Program-made: the position numbers and the translations under genes
Shown: positions 16,806 to 26,475 of the stretch, one piece after another
Layout of the letters: every line of letters starts with the position of its first letter
Position numbering within the stretch: the stretch's first letter is position 1
The notes under the pieces: model-generated
Told to the model about the DNA's origin: nothing
Database searches by the model: none
The model's input: only the letters and a program-made list of their open reading frames with translations
NCBI GenBank assembly: GCA_022824585.1
Contig: JAJDZN010000158.1
Coordinates: 1-48,087 of the forward strand
Reading direction: 5' to 3'
Length of the DNA stretch: 48,087 nt
From: Bryobacterales bacterium
Lineage (GTDB): Bacteria > Acidobacteriota > Terriglobia > Bryobacterales > UBA6623

Positions 16806-18184
16806 CCTGTCGGATCTGCTTGTTTCTGCTCGCCGCCATTCCGGCTGCTGCAGCCGGCCCTCCCAACTTCGTCTTCATCCTCGCCGACGACCAAGCGTGG
16901 AATGGCCTGTCAAAGCGCATGATTCAGGACATGCCCGAGTCCGGCAGCGACTATCACCAGACGCCGAACATCGACCGCCTCGCGGCAGAGGGCATGACAT
17001 TTTCCCGTGCCTACTCCGCGGCACCGAAGTGCGAGCCGTCACGGTACGCCATCATGTTCGGCCTGACGACGGCGAGTTTGAATGCGCCCGACAAGCGCAC
17101 CGCGGGGCATTTGCGCGGGGATTCTCGCCCGGCCTTGGCCAACGCGCTCAAGCAAGCCAACCCCGACTACCGTACGGCAATGTTCGGCAAATGGCAGTTG
17201 GTCCGGTCGCAGAGCCAGCTCGGGTTTGACAGGGACGACGGCAAGATCACCCAAAACCAGGACGGAGACTCTCCCGATCCCCGCGACCCCAAGCGCATGT
17301 TCGAACTGACCGACAAGGGCAACCGCTTCATGGAGGACAGCGTCAAGAGCGGCCAGCCGTTCTACCTGCAGCTCTGGCACTACGCGGTACACGGAAGCAA
17401 CCAGTCGCTGCCGGAGACCCTCGATCGCTGGCAGTCGCGGACAAGGGGTCGCCGCCACCGCGACCCGACCCGGGCCGCGATGGCGGAAGACTTCGACAGG
17501 GCAGTCGGAATGACATTGGCGAAGATCGACGAGCTGGGCATACGAGACCGCACCTACGTGATCTACATGTCGGACAACGGCGGGCCCACGCGCTACCTGC
17601 GAGGAGGCAAGACGAACGTGACCGAGGGCGGCCTGAGGGTGCCCCTGGTGGTGCGCGGGCCTGGGATCGCACAGGACGAGTATTGCGACACGCCAGTGGT
17701 CGGCTACGACCTGCTTCCCACGGTGCTCGACTTCGCTGCCCCTGGAACAGTCCCGCATCCGGGAACCGAGGGCGGGAGCTGGAAGCCGCTTCTCCTGAGC
17801 GGGTGTGAGCAGCCGGTCGAACGGCCGATCGACCGGTTGGTGTTCTTCTTCGCCGACGGCCGGGGGCGTGACCCGGGACCCCAGGCTGCCATCGTCAAGG
17901 GAAACTACAAGCTGCTGTATTCTTGGGCGACCGCCAGTGCCGCCCTGTTCGATGTGAGCCGCGACATACGCGAGACGAGCGACATCTCGGCTGAGAATCC
18001 CGACTTGGCCAGCAACCTGCGCCAGGAGCTTATGGACCACCTCAGGGCGGGAATCGGTGACGCTGCGCTGGCGCGCGCGGAGGCCGGCGACACGCCCGAC
18101 AGCCGCGCCGGGCGTCAGCGTCCGCGGCGCGGGGAAAATCGCCGGCCGCAGACACAACGGCGCCGCCGCGAGGGCCAGAGATGA
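16802..18184 (+). CDS. secreted type I sulfatase
   Basis: A 460-residue arylsulfatase-family enzyme with a short signal peptide (CLFLLAAIPAAAAG). The metal-binding pair is in FVFILADDQAWN. The formylglycine motif CEPSR has its cysteine at residue 77, so it is a Cys-type enzyme that needs a maturase encoded elsewhere. FGKWQL replaces the more common GKWHL, and MSDNGGPTR holds the late metal ligands. The C-terminal 40 residues are very basic (RPRRGENRRPQTQRRR), which is unusual for the family. It is translationally coupled with the metallophosphoesterase before it and the YHYH protein after it (4-base overlaps each). The target sulfated compound is unknown. Confidence 0.92.
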   Translation: MTCRICLFLLAAIPAAAAGPPNFVFILADDQAWNGLSKRMIQDMPESGSDYHQTPNIDRLAAEGMTFSRAYSAAPKCEPSRYAIMFGLTTASLNAPDKRTAGHLRGDSRPALANALKQANPDYRTAMFGKWQLVRSQSQLGFDRDDGKITQNQDGDSPDPRDPKRMFELTDKGNRFMEDSVKSGQPFYLQLWHYAVHGSNQSLPETLDRWQSRTRGRRHRDPTRAAMAEDFDRAVGMTLAKIDELGIRDRTYVIYMSDNGGPTRYLRGGKTNVTEGGLRVPLVVRGPGIAQDEYCDTPVVGYDLLPTVLDFAAPGTVPHPGTEGGSWKPLLLSGCEQPVERPIDRLVFFFADGRGRDPGPQAAIVKGNYKLLYSWATASAALFDVSRDIRETSDISAENPDLASNLRQELMDHLRAGIGDAALARAEAGDTPDSRAGRQRPRRGENRRPQTQRRRREGQR

Positions 18185-19194
18185 AGCGATCGAACATCGC
18201 GCTCTGCTTTCTCGCGGCATTGGCGCTCTGCGCGGCTGCGGAGAGGTCTCGCGACTCGTTCGTCTTCGAACCCGAAACCGTGGCTCGCTCCTTCCGTCCG
18301 TTCCACGATGACGTGAACGTGCGCTGGGACGAACGGCACTTCTACGTAGAGTCTGATGGCATGCCCAGCCACACGATGATGGTTGGCATCCGGGCTTGGA
18401 ACCGCCAAGTCCCGGTTCCCCAACCCTATCGCGGAGGCAACGCCTTTCGGTTTCCGTTGCGGCCGAGCTTCGCTGATGAGCCGGTCTCCGGGCGGGAGAC
18501 GCTATTCCGCGGGGCGATCGCCATTGCGGGGAACGGCGTGCCGATCTTTAACCCGATCAAGCAAGACGGGCGCACGGACACCTACCTTGCTGGGGAACTC
18601 GACGAGTACGGCGGTCATGCGGGCCGGGCCGACGACTACCACTACCACGTCGCGCCCGTGCATCTCGAAGAGCGGATCGGGCAGGGATTGCCGCTGGCAT
18701 GGGCACTTGACGGGTTCCCCATCATGGGCTATCGGGAGCCTGACGGCACCGAGGCGCGGGGGCTTGACTGGCTGAACGGACACATCCACGCCGACTCGGC
18801 GTACCACTACCACGCCACAAGGGACTACCCGCGCCTGAACGGCGGGTTTCGGGGGGAGGTCGAATTGCGAGACGGGCAGGTCGCGGTGCAGCCGAGGGCG
18901 CGGGGCGTGCGGCCCTTCACGCGACCGCTGCGAGGCGCCAGAATCACTGGATTCTTGAGACACGGCAATGCCAGCTACCGCCTCGAATTCCAGTGGCGCG
19001 GAGAAGACCACTCGGTGGACTACACGTTGCAGCCAGGGGGTGGGGCGAGGTTTGCCTTCACGGACGGTTCGGGCACGCGCCGAGTGGAAGACTACGCTGC
19101 GCGGCGGTCCGATCGGGGAGGCGGCAACCCCCGGCAGCGACGGGATCGCCGTGAAGATCAAGGCCAGCGCGAGCAGCGGCCCGCAGCCCGCTAG
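18181..19194 (+). CDS. secreted YHYH-domain protein
   Basis: A 337-residue protein with a signal peptide (IALCFLAALALCAAAE). The YHYH domain lies at about 80-220: the first YHYH is at 153-156, followed by WALDGFPIMGY, and a second YHYH occurs further on (SAYHYHATRDYP). These His/Tyr clusters probably bind metal. The C-terminal region is basic and low complexity. YHYH proteins often accompany sulfatases or occur in marine and soil bacteria rich in secreted hydrolases, but their biochemical role is not established. It overlaps the sulfatase stop by 4 bases and ends the three-gene operon. Confidence 0.85.
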   Translation: MKRSNIALCFLAALALCAAAERSRDSFVFEPETVARSFRPFHDDVNVRWDERHFYVESDGMPSHTMMVGIRAWNRQVPVPQPYRGGNAFRFPLRPSFADEPVSGRETLFRGAIAIAGNGVPIFNPIKQDGRTDTYLAGELDEYGGHAGRADDYHYHVAPVHLEERIGQGLPLAWALDGFPIMGYREPDGTEARGLDWLNGHIHADSAYHYHATRDYPRLNGGFRGEVELRDGQVAVQPRARGVRPFTRPLRGARITGFLRHGNASYRLEFQWRGEDHSVDYTLQPGGGARFAFTDGSGTRRVEDYAARRSDRGGGNPRQRRDRREDQGQREQRPAAR

Positions 19195-19320
19195 CCAACT
19201 GTGATCGAGCGGGTCCCGCCGCACGCTATGGGTCGTCGCGGTCACCCAGTCCGTGACTGTCTTCGGGGCAGCCATCCGCGAAGACAAGGTCGCACCGAGA
19301 GCGAGGGCGATCGTTCAGCG

Positions 19321-19388
19321 TAGGCTGATTTCAGTGGCCGCTGTACATTACCCGACACGGAGCATGCGCCTGCCGTGCGGACGCTAGG
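19321..19388 (+). repeat. upstream repeat copy A (decayed 5' end of hsdM)
   Basis: This stretch aligns without gaps to 20402-20469 with 52 of 68 positions identical by hand count. Two blocks are invariant or nearly so: tgatttcagtg and cccgacacggagca. At the place of the hsdM ATG copy A has CTG, and its sixth codon is TAG. Weaker similarity with short gaps continues on both sides (about 19261-19443 against 20343-20522). It lies just upstream of the first HEPN gene. Confidence 0.75.
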
Positions 19389-19410
19389 AGATGTCGGCGA
19401 TCAAGGGTGT

Positions 19411-20169
19411 ATGGCTAACTCAAAATTAGGCATGGCTGGTCGACGCACGGGCCGCGGGCGCGAGCACGGACCGCGCGACCGTATCGATACGGGCTCTCTG
19501 AGGCGATGCATCCGTGTGCTGGAGGTTGCCTGTAAAGAGGTCAAGTCATACGGGAAGGCAGACATTCTCCACGACCTCTATCAGGATGCCTGCGTCAAGG
19601 AGTTCGAATTGGTGCTGGGAGAGAGCGGGACGCTGCTGTGCAAGCGTCTCGCGGCGTTCTTCGCCGGCAACCGGCAGGCCGACGAGCTGGCTTTCAAGGA
19701 TCTGTTCCGGTACGCCGCCAAGCACGGGCTGATCGACGTGGAGATGGCGGATCGTTGGCCGGGCTGCCAAGACCGCCGGAACGACACTACCCACAGGTAC
19801 GGCGAACACTTCGCCGAGGCGATTCTCGAGCTGCTGCCGGCCTTCATTGCCGCCGCCAGGGCACTGGCCGACACCATCGAGGCCGCGAACGATGGCTGTC
19901 CGCCTCCAGATCGAGCCGCGGCACCGCCGCATGTTGGAGGCATTGTTACGCGAGCATTTGCCCGGCGTCGAAGTTTGGGCCTACGGCAGCCGCGTGAACG
20001 GCCGCGGCCACGATGGCAGCGACCTCGATCTCGTCCTGCGGACACCGGACCTGCGAAGGCTCCCGGTCGACCAAATGCGCGGCTTCGAGGATGCGGTCCG
20101 CGAGTCGACCATCCCGTTCCTCGTGCAGGCTCACGATTGGGCTTGCCTGCCGGAGCGGTTTCACCGTGA
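19411..20169 (+). CDS. HEPN-domain protein (HepT-like toxin), reading frame runs through the next gene
   Basis: Residues about 28-160 form an all-alpha HEPN domain of the nucleotidyltransferase substrate-binding (HI0074/HepT) family. The motif RNDTTHRY at 123-130 is the RX4HXY RNase active site; in the Shewanella MntA-HepT pair the corresponding Tyr is the residue that gets AMPylated. The ATG at 19411 is preferred; a GTG at 19375 is also in frame. A normal family member would end near residue 160, where the MNT gene begins. Here the frame has no stop until 20169, so it overlaps 278 bases of the antitoxin gene and would add about 90 Arg/Pro-rich residues. Either a stop was lost by frameshift or the tail is real. 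Forms pair 1 with the following MNT gene. Confidence 0.75.
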   Translation: MANSKLGMAGRRTGRGREHGPRDRIDTGSLRRCIRVLEVACKEVKSYGKADILHDLYQDACVKEFELVLGESGTLLCKRLAAFFAGNRQADELAFKDLFRYAAKHGLIDVEMADRWPGCQDRRNDTTHRYGEHFAEAILELLPAFIAAARALADTIEAANDGCPPPDRAAAPPHVGGIVTRAFARRRSLGLRQPRERPRPRWQRPRSRPADTGPAKAPGRPNARLRGCGPRVDHPVPRAGSRLGLPAGAVSP

Positions 20170-20215
20170 GATCGAGCGCGATTACGTGGTGATGAGTGAC
20201 AGCCCGGCCCCGTAA
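19892..20215 (+). CDS. MNT-domain minimal nucleotidyltransferase (MntA-like antitoxin)
   Basis: A 107-residue minimal nucleotidyltransferase. The signature GSX10DXD is complete: GSR at 32-34 and D44-L-D46. The third carboxylate, usually in PFRVD, is Gln79 here (IPFLVQAHDW). I recall the FLVQ.HDW variant from other MNT proteins, but loss of that acid could weaken catalysis. In MntA-HepT systems this protein transfers AMP from ATP to the toxin and silences it. It starts at an ATG inside the HEPN gene in another frame, as is usual for coupled pairs. The longer open frame from 19847 only overlaps HEPN sequence. hsdM follows after 235 bases. Confidence 0.85.
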   Translation: MAVRLQIEPRHRRMLEALLREHLPGVEVWAYGSRVNGRGHDGSDLDLVLRTPDLRRLPVDQMRGFEDAVRESTIPFLVQAHDWACLPERFHREIERDYVVMSDSPAP

Positions 20216-20274
20216 GCGATCTGGCAGCCGGGCCGCTGGCTCCTTGTTGGCGGGTCGGCGCCTGCGAATGCTAT

Positions 20275-20312
20275 GAGTCGGCAGGCTGATTGACTCGGCA
20301 CCTCGCCGACTC
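20275..20312 (+). terminator. inverted repeat between MNT and hsdM
   Basis: gagtcggc at 20275-20282 pairs with gccgactc at 20305-20312 around a 22-base loop, just after the MNT stop and before repeat copy B. There is no T-run, so it is a weak terminator candidate or an operator. Confidence 0.25.
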
Positions 20313-20401
20313 GGGCTGCATGCCGCCCAGCGCGTGAAGGTCCTTCGGACAGCTGTGCGTGAAGACAGTCTCCGATCGAAGGCGACTCCGGCTGTTCGTG
20401 G

Positions 20402-20450
20402 TAGGTTGATTTCAGTGTCCACCGTAGATCGCCCGACACGGAGCACAAGC

Positions 20451-20469
<19 letters not shown>
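20402..20469 (+). repeat. upstream repeat copy B, overlaps the hsdM start
   Basis: The second copy of the repeat at 19321-19388. It contains the hsdM ATG at 20451 and its first codons. The conserved blocks tgatttcagtg and cccgacacggagca lie 20-40 bases upstream of that ATG, where a promoter or operator would be expected. Confidence 0.75.
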
Positions 20470-22027
<1,558 letters not shown>

Positions 22028-22031
<4 letters not shown>

Positions 22032-23782
22032 CCGTGTCGGACGAGAGTATCCGGCAACGACTGGAACTGGGCGAAGACAGTCGGTGGGAATTCAAACAGG
22101 TCGAGTTCGCAGGCAGTCGCCCAACCAACCCAGCGCGAGATGCTTTGGCGGACGAAATGATCGCGTTCGCCAACGCGAACGGCGGGGTGCTTCTGTTGGG
22201 CGTAGCCGACGACGGGCGTCTTCAAGGGATGTCGAAGGCGCAGTTGGCGGCGCTCAGCGACTTGATCGTAGAAATAAGCACTGACAGTATCGAACCCGCG
22301 CTGCGCATCGATGTCCACCATAGGGAACTTGATCGCAAGGCGTTCGTCATGGTCGAGGTGCCGCGAGGTGATTCGCTGCACGAGCGCCGCGGACGAAGTT
22401 GGATCCGGGTCGGCGCAAGCAAGCGTCCGTTGACTGGCGACGAGCGAATGCGCTTGGCACAGAGACGGGCGCAGGCCCGTTACCTTTGGTTCGACAGGCA
22501 GCCAGTTCCCGATACCGGTTTCGAGACGCTCAGCGAACGGCTATGGGGGCAGCTGCTGAGTGTTGCGGGGGCAACCGATCCGATACGCGGTCTGACGAAC
22601 ATGCGTCTCCTAGCCCGCGACGAGGCCGACGTGCTCCGCGCCACGGTAGCCGGATTGCTTCTTTGTGCCAAAACGCCCCAAGAGTGGCTGCCGCATGCAG
22701 CAATCACGGCGACGCACTACCGGGGTAGGGATCGCGCTTCGGAACAACTCGACGCGCAGGAGATTGACGGCCCGCTTCAGAGCCAGATCGCCGATGGAAT
22801 GAAGTTTGTCGCCAGAAACATGCGGGTTGCTGCGCGCAAGTTACCAGCGCGGGAGAACATGCCGCAATACAGCACTGCTGCGGTCTTCGAAGCTCTGGTC
22901 AATGCCGTGGCGCATCGCGACTACTCGATCTCTGCGCGCCGGATCCGGCTCTCGATGTTCGCGGACCGGCTTGAGATCGATACGCCGGGCCAGCTCCCTA
23001 ACGGGATGACGATCGCTAGCATGGATGCGAGCCAGGCAACACGCAACGAAGTCATCGCTTCGGTGTTCGGTAGGATCCCGGTCGGCGATGTGCCCGGCTC
23101 CGCGCATCGTGCGTTTCTGATGGAGCGCCGTGGCGACGGAGTCGCCATCATTCTCAAGGAGACGCAGGAAACAGCTGGAATGCCAGCGAAGTACAGCTTG
23201 GTGGGCGAGTCGAGTCTGGTACTGAGCGTTCCTGCGGCCAAACTTCAGCCCACACCTGCCGAGGCCACAGTCGCAGTGCATTCCGCAGGAGAGCCGCTGC
23301 CTGGAATCGATGTTGTCGCGCTCTTCCCGAACAAGACTTGGAGACAGGGCAAGACGGATGAAGCCGGTGAAGTGGCATTCGACCTACACAGCACGCATTT
23401 GCCGATGACCGTGTATGCCGCTGCGCCGGGGTTCGCTGCGGGGCTGCAGCACGATTGGATTCCGCAACAAGGAGGTCTAGTGCTTGCTCTTGAGCGCCTG
23501 CCGGCCGGCGGCTCGGCAATCTTCCTCTCAGATACCGGGCATCTCCCCGCCCTAACCGGGCGACTGAATCCTATACGAGACACTTCTGACAGGACGTACC
23601 TGTACGCGGACAACATCGCCATCGAACAGGGTCGGCAGCAACCGGTGCATTTTCGCCTCCGCAGACCAATACAACTCACGGACGCATTTGGGGTCGAGCT
23701 TTCGGTGACCATCGTGGACATCATCGGCCGCACTTCGTTGCTGGAGTATCGTTCCTCCCGGCCCATTGAGGAGAGCCGATGA
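22028..23782 (+). CDS. AlbA_2 (Schlafen-type) / HATPase-like accessory protein of the RM locus
   Basis: A 584-residue protein starting at GTG. Residues about 10-130 are an AlbA_2 domain (RWEFKQVEF, then [19 protein letters not shown]), known from putative transcriptional regulators and Schlafen-like proteins. [13 protein letters not shown] at 287-299 is the signature of the C-terminal HATPase-like region of this family. About 400-475 looks like a carboxypeptidase-regulatory beta-sandwich ([16 protein letters not shown]..., TDEAGEVAF), an unusual addition. Relatives occur inside type I RM operons between hsdM and hsdS, role unproven; nucleic-acid binding or regulation is inferred. It is coupled to hsdM by a 4-base overlap; a 139-base gap follows before the second HEPN gene. 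Confidence 0.85.
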
Positions 23783-23921
23783 TCACCGCAGCCCAAAAAT
23801 TGGGAAGGGCGGCACGGATGCCACGGCGAATTCGCAGCGGTCTTGGTGGAGGCGCCAACAACGGTCAGCGCTGGCGTCTTCGGTCGAGTGTGGGACTGAT
23901 GCTTTCGAATTGCGGCAGAGC

Positions 23922-24338
23922 ATGATCGACTACAGCAGATTCCGGTCGTCCTTGAAGCGCCTTGAGGAGCAGCACCGGAACTACCAGCGGGGGAATCCGC
24001 TGCTCTCGGAGTTGGATCGCGAGGGAATCGCGGAATCCGTCATCCAGCGATTCGAAACCTGTTACGACTGTTCGTGGAGAGTGCTGAAGAGATATCTGGT
24101 CGAGGAACTTGGCATCGCCGACCCACCCAACAGCCCCAAGCCGGTCTTTCGATTGGCATATGAGAACGGCTTGTTTGCAGCACCAGTTGCCCAATGGCTG
24201 CAACACGCTGACGCCCGCATCGGCACGGCCCATGATTACGACGGTCTGAAGGCCCAGGCGTGCCTTGCCGTGGTGCCGGTCTTCATCGACGACGCCATCC
24301 GGCTCTACCAATTGATGAGTAGTGAGCTGTGGAAGTAG
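23922..24338 (+). CDS. HEPN-domain protein (HepT-like toxin), partner of MNT-HsdS
   Basis: A 138-residue HEPN protein of the HI0074/nucleotidyltransferase substrate-binding family. The start MIDYSRFRSSLKRLEEQ and FETCYDCSWRVLKRYL helix are typical. R99-x4-H104-D-Y106 is a complete RX4HXY motif: putative RNase residues plus the Tyr that MntA-type enzymes AMPylate. The frame is open from 23766 but the upstream part has no family similarity, so the ATG at 23922 is chosen. The gene overlaps the next one, which begins with an MNT domain, by 10 bases, so toxin and fused antitoxin should be made in coupled amounts. Pair 2 of the island. Confidence 0.85.
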   Translation: MIDYSRFRSSLKRLEEQHRNYQRGNPLLSELDREGIAESVIQRFETCYDCSWRVLKRYLVEELGIADPPNSPKPVFRLAYENGLFAAPVAQWLQHADARIGTAHDYDGLKAQACLAVVPVFIDDAIRLYQLMSSELWK

Positions 24339-25975
24339 AGCACGTCATAGACATCACTGCTGAAGAGCGCGAGACGGTTCTCTCGCTGCTTGAACAGCAC
24401 CTTCCCGGGGCGGCTGCCTGGGTGTACGGGTCGCGTGCGAAATGGACGTCTCGGCCTCAATCGGACCTCGACCTTGTGGTGTTTCCGACATCCGAGCAGC
24501 GGAAGCGTGTCGGTGATTTGCGGGAGGCTTTCGAAGAAAGCAACCTGCCTTTTCGGGTGGATCTGTTCGTGTGGGACGAGGTTCCGGAACCGTTTCGCCC
24601 GCAGATCGAGGTGGAGCATCTTGTACTCGTTAGGGATGGCAGTCCCATGTCCCTCGATATTCTGCCCCCTGGCTGGGAGCGCTCAACGTTGGGAGCTGCC
24701 TGCGAGCGTGGCGGCGGCAACATCCAGACCGGGCCGTTTGGCAGCCAACTTCACGCTTCGGACTACCGACCCTTCGGCGTTCCATCGATCATGCCGCAGA
24801 ACATCGGCGACAATCGCGTGATCGAGGACGGAATCGCCCGCATAGGAGAAGGTGACGCCCGGCGTTTGGCGCGCTACTTGGTCCGGCCTGGCGATATCGT
24901 GTATAGCCGCAGAGGCGATGTCGAAAGGAGAGCGCTAATCGGACACCGCGAGGATGGATGGCTGTGCGGAACCGGTTGCCTTCGCGTGCGCTTGGGCGAG
25001 AACGGTGTCAATTCGCAGTACGCCTCGTACTATTTGGGGCATCCCGTCGTTCGCGAGTGGATCGTACGCCATGCTCATGGCGCGACTATGCCGAACTTGA
25101 ACACGGCTATCTTGTCCGCCTGCCCGTTCCTGATTCCGCCTCTTTCCGAACAACGTGCCATAGCTCACGTCCTCGGCACGCTGGACGACAAGATCGAACT
25201 GAACCGGCGGATGAATGAGACGCTGGAGGCGATGGCCCGTGCGCTGTTCAAGTCTTGGTTCGTAGATTTCGACCCGGTGCGGGCCAAGATGAAAGGCTGC
25301 GACCCGGGGCTGCCGAAGGAGGTCGCCAAACTGTTTCCCGACCGGCTGGTGAACTCGGAACTGGGCGGAATGCCGGAGGGTTGGACCGTAAGCACTCTTG
25401 GTGCCATAGCTACATCGCCACGGAAAGGGATAGATCCAAAGACAATCGACGCAAGCACGCCCTATTTTGGACTGGAGCACATTCCACGAAGATCTGTTGC
25501 TCTGGTTGATTGGGGAACGGCTGGGAGTGTTTCGAGCACTAAGTCTTCATTCGAGAAAGGCGACATTCTGTTTGGGAAGCTGCGTCCCTACTTCCACAAG
25601 GTTGGAATAGCTCCAGTCGACGGGATTTGTTCCACAGACATCTTGGTGCTCAAACCGCGAACGTCGATCTGGGCGGCGTTCGTCCTTGCATGCGCATCGT
25701 CGGCTGAATTTGTCAACTACACAAGCCAGACCGCGACGGGCACGAAGATGCCCCGGACGAGTTGGCAGATCATGAGCAGATACGAGCTGTGCCAGCCCAC
25801 TGATCTTCTCGCCCAGGAGTTCCAGCAGGCTGTGACGCCAATGCACGAGCGCGTTGTGTCGAACATCTTTGGATCTCGCGTGCTTGGCGTTCTCCGGGAC
25901 ACGCTGCTACACAAGCTAGTCTCAGGTGAAGTGCGGGTGCGTGACGCAGAGGAGTTCGCCGCGAAAATCGCATGA
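24329..25975 (+). CDS. hsdS: fusion of MNT nucleotidyltransferase and type I specificity subunit HsdS
   Basis: A 548-residue protein with two parts. Residues 1-105 are a complete MNT domain: G34-S35-R36, D46-L-D48 (GSX10DXD) and the third acid D78 (LPFRVDLF). Residues 107-548 (about 442, a normal HsdS length) are a full specificity subunit: first target-recognition domain to about 265, the conserved spacer LPPLSEQRAIAHVLGTLDDK with the FKSWFVDFDPVR helix, a second recognition domain (about 350-500) and the C-terminal helix (LLHKLVSGEVRV). It starts at GTG 24329 within the end of the HEPN gene. An internal ATG at 24647 could also give free HsdS; a weak aggga lies upstream of it. The bases encoding the second recognition domain look richer in A/T than the flanks. 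Overlaps the next gene by 4 bases. Confidence 0.93.
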   Translation: MEVEHVIDITAEERETVLSLLEQHLPGAAAWVYGSRAKWTSRPQSDLDLVVFPTSEQRKRVGDLREAFEESNLPFRVDLFVWDEVPEPFRPQIEVEHLVLVRDGSPMSLDILPPGWERSTLGAACERGGGNIQTGPFGSQLHASDYRPFGVPSIMPQNIGDNRVIEDGIARIGEGDARRLARYLVRPGDIVYSRRGDVERRALIGHREDGWLCGTGCLRVRLGENGVNSQYASYYLGHPVVREWIVRHAHGATMPNLNTAILSACPFLIPPLSEQRAIAHVLGTLDDKIELNRRMNETLEAMARALFKSWFVDFDPVRAKMKGCDPGLPKEVAKLFPDRLVNSELGGMPEGWTVSTLGAIATSPRKGIDPKTIDASTPYFGLEHIPRRSVALVDWGTAGSVSSTKSSFEKGDILFGKLRPYFHKVGIAPVDGICSTDILVLKPRTSIWAAFVLACASSAEFVNYTSQTATGTKMPRTSWQIMSRYELCQPTDLLAQEFQQAVTPMHERVVSNIFGSRVLGVLRDTLLHKLVSGEVRVRDAEEFAAKIA

Positions 25976-26475
25976 CGGATACTCTGCTCAGCATTCCGGA
26001 TCAAAAGGAAGGACTGTCGCTGGTCTACGTCAAGGCCTTGGCGACACGGCTAGGCTTCATGACATCAGTACCGGAGCCAGACCGGGACAGTGTTGATCTG
26101 CGGATTCAGGCAGGCGGGCCGCGTCGCCCAGCTCTCGACCTGCAATTGAAGGCCACGGCCGATCTTGGCCTGCCGAAGGATGGCTTCCTGCCGTTTCGAT
26201 TGCCCATCAAGAACTACAATGATCTTCGCTCAGACACGCAGACTCCTCGGCTGCTTGTTGTGCTCGAGCTGCCGGCAGAGGAGTCACGGTGGATGACCGT
26301 TACCGTCGAAGAACTGATTCTACGTCGTCGGGCCTACTGGTTGAGCTTGCAGCGAGGACATGAAGAGGTTGTCGGACAGGAAACCGTGACGGTTCGCATA
26401 CCGGAAGACAATGTGTTTGATATCGAGGCCTTGCGAGCACTCATGGAACAGTCCCGGGCGGGGGAGATCTTATGA
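25972..26475 (+). CDS. DUF4365-like, probable PD-(D/E)XK-fold protein
   Basis: A 167-residue protein coupled to hsdS and to the next gene by 4-base overlaps. It resembles DUF4365 proteins: E13 in an N-terminal helix (KEGLSLVYVKALATRLGF), D42 in RDSVDLRI and Q58-L-K60 in LDLQLKAT. This spacing matches a PD-(D/E)XK nuclease core in which the usual E of ExK is Q. Proteins of this kind occur in defence islands; activity is unproven. The C-terminal half (LVVLELPAEES, WMTVTVEELILRRRAYWLSL) is alpha/beta. Its place between HsdS and HsdR suggests a role linked to the RM complex. Family assignment is by pattern only. Confidence 0.72.
   Translation: MTDTLLSIPDQKEGLSLVYVKALATRLGFMTSVPEPDRDSVDLRIQAGGPRRPALDLQLKATADLGLPKDGFLPFRLPIKNYNDLRSDTQTPRLLVVLELPAEESRWMTVTVEELILRRRAYWLSLQRGHEEVVGQETVTVRIPEDNVFDIEALRALMEQSRAGEIL

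Noticed and set aside
23766..23921. N-terminal extension of the second HEPN protein
   Set aside because: The extension has no HEPN similarity and an unlikely composition; the ATG at 23922 gives the normal family length.
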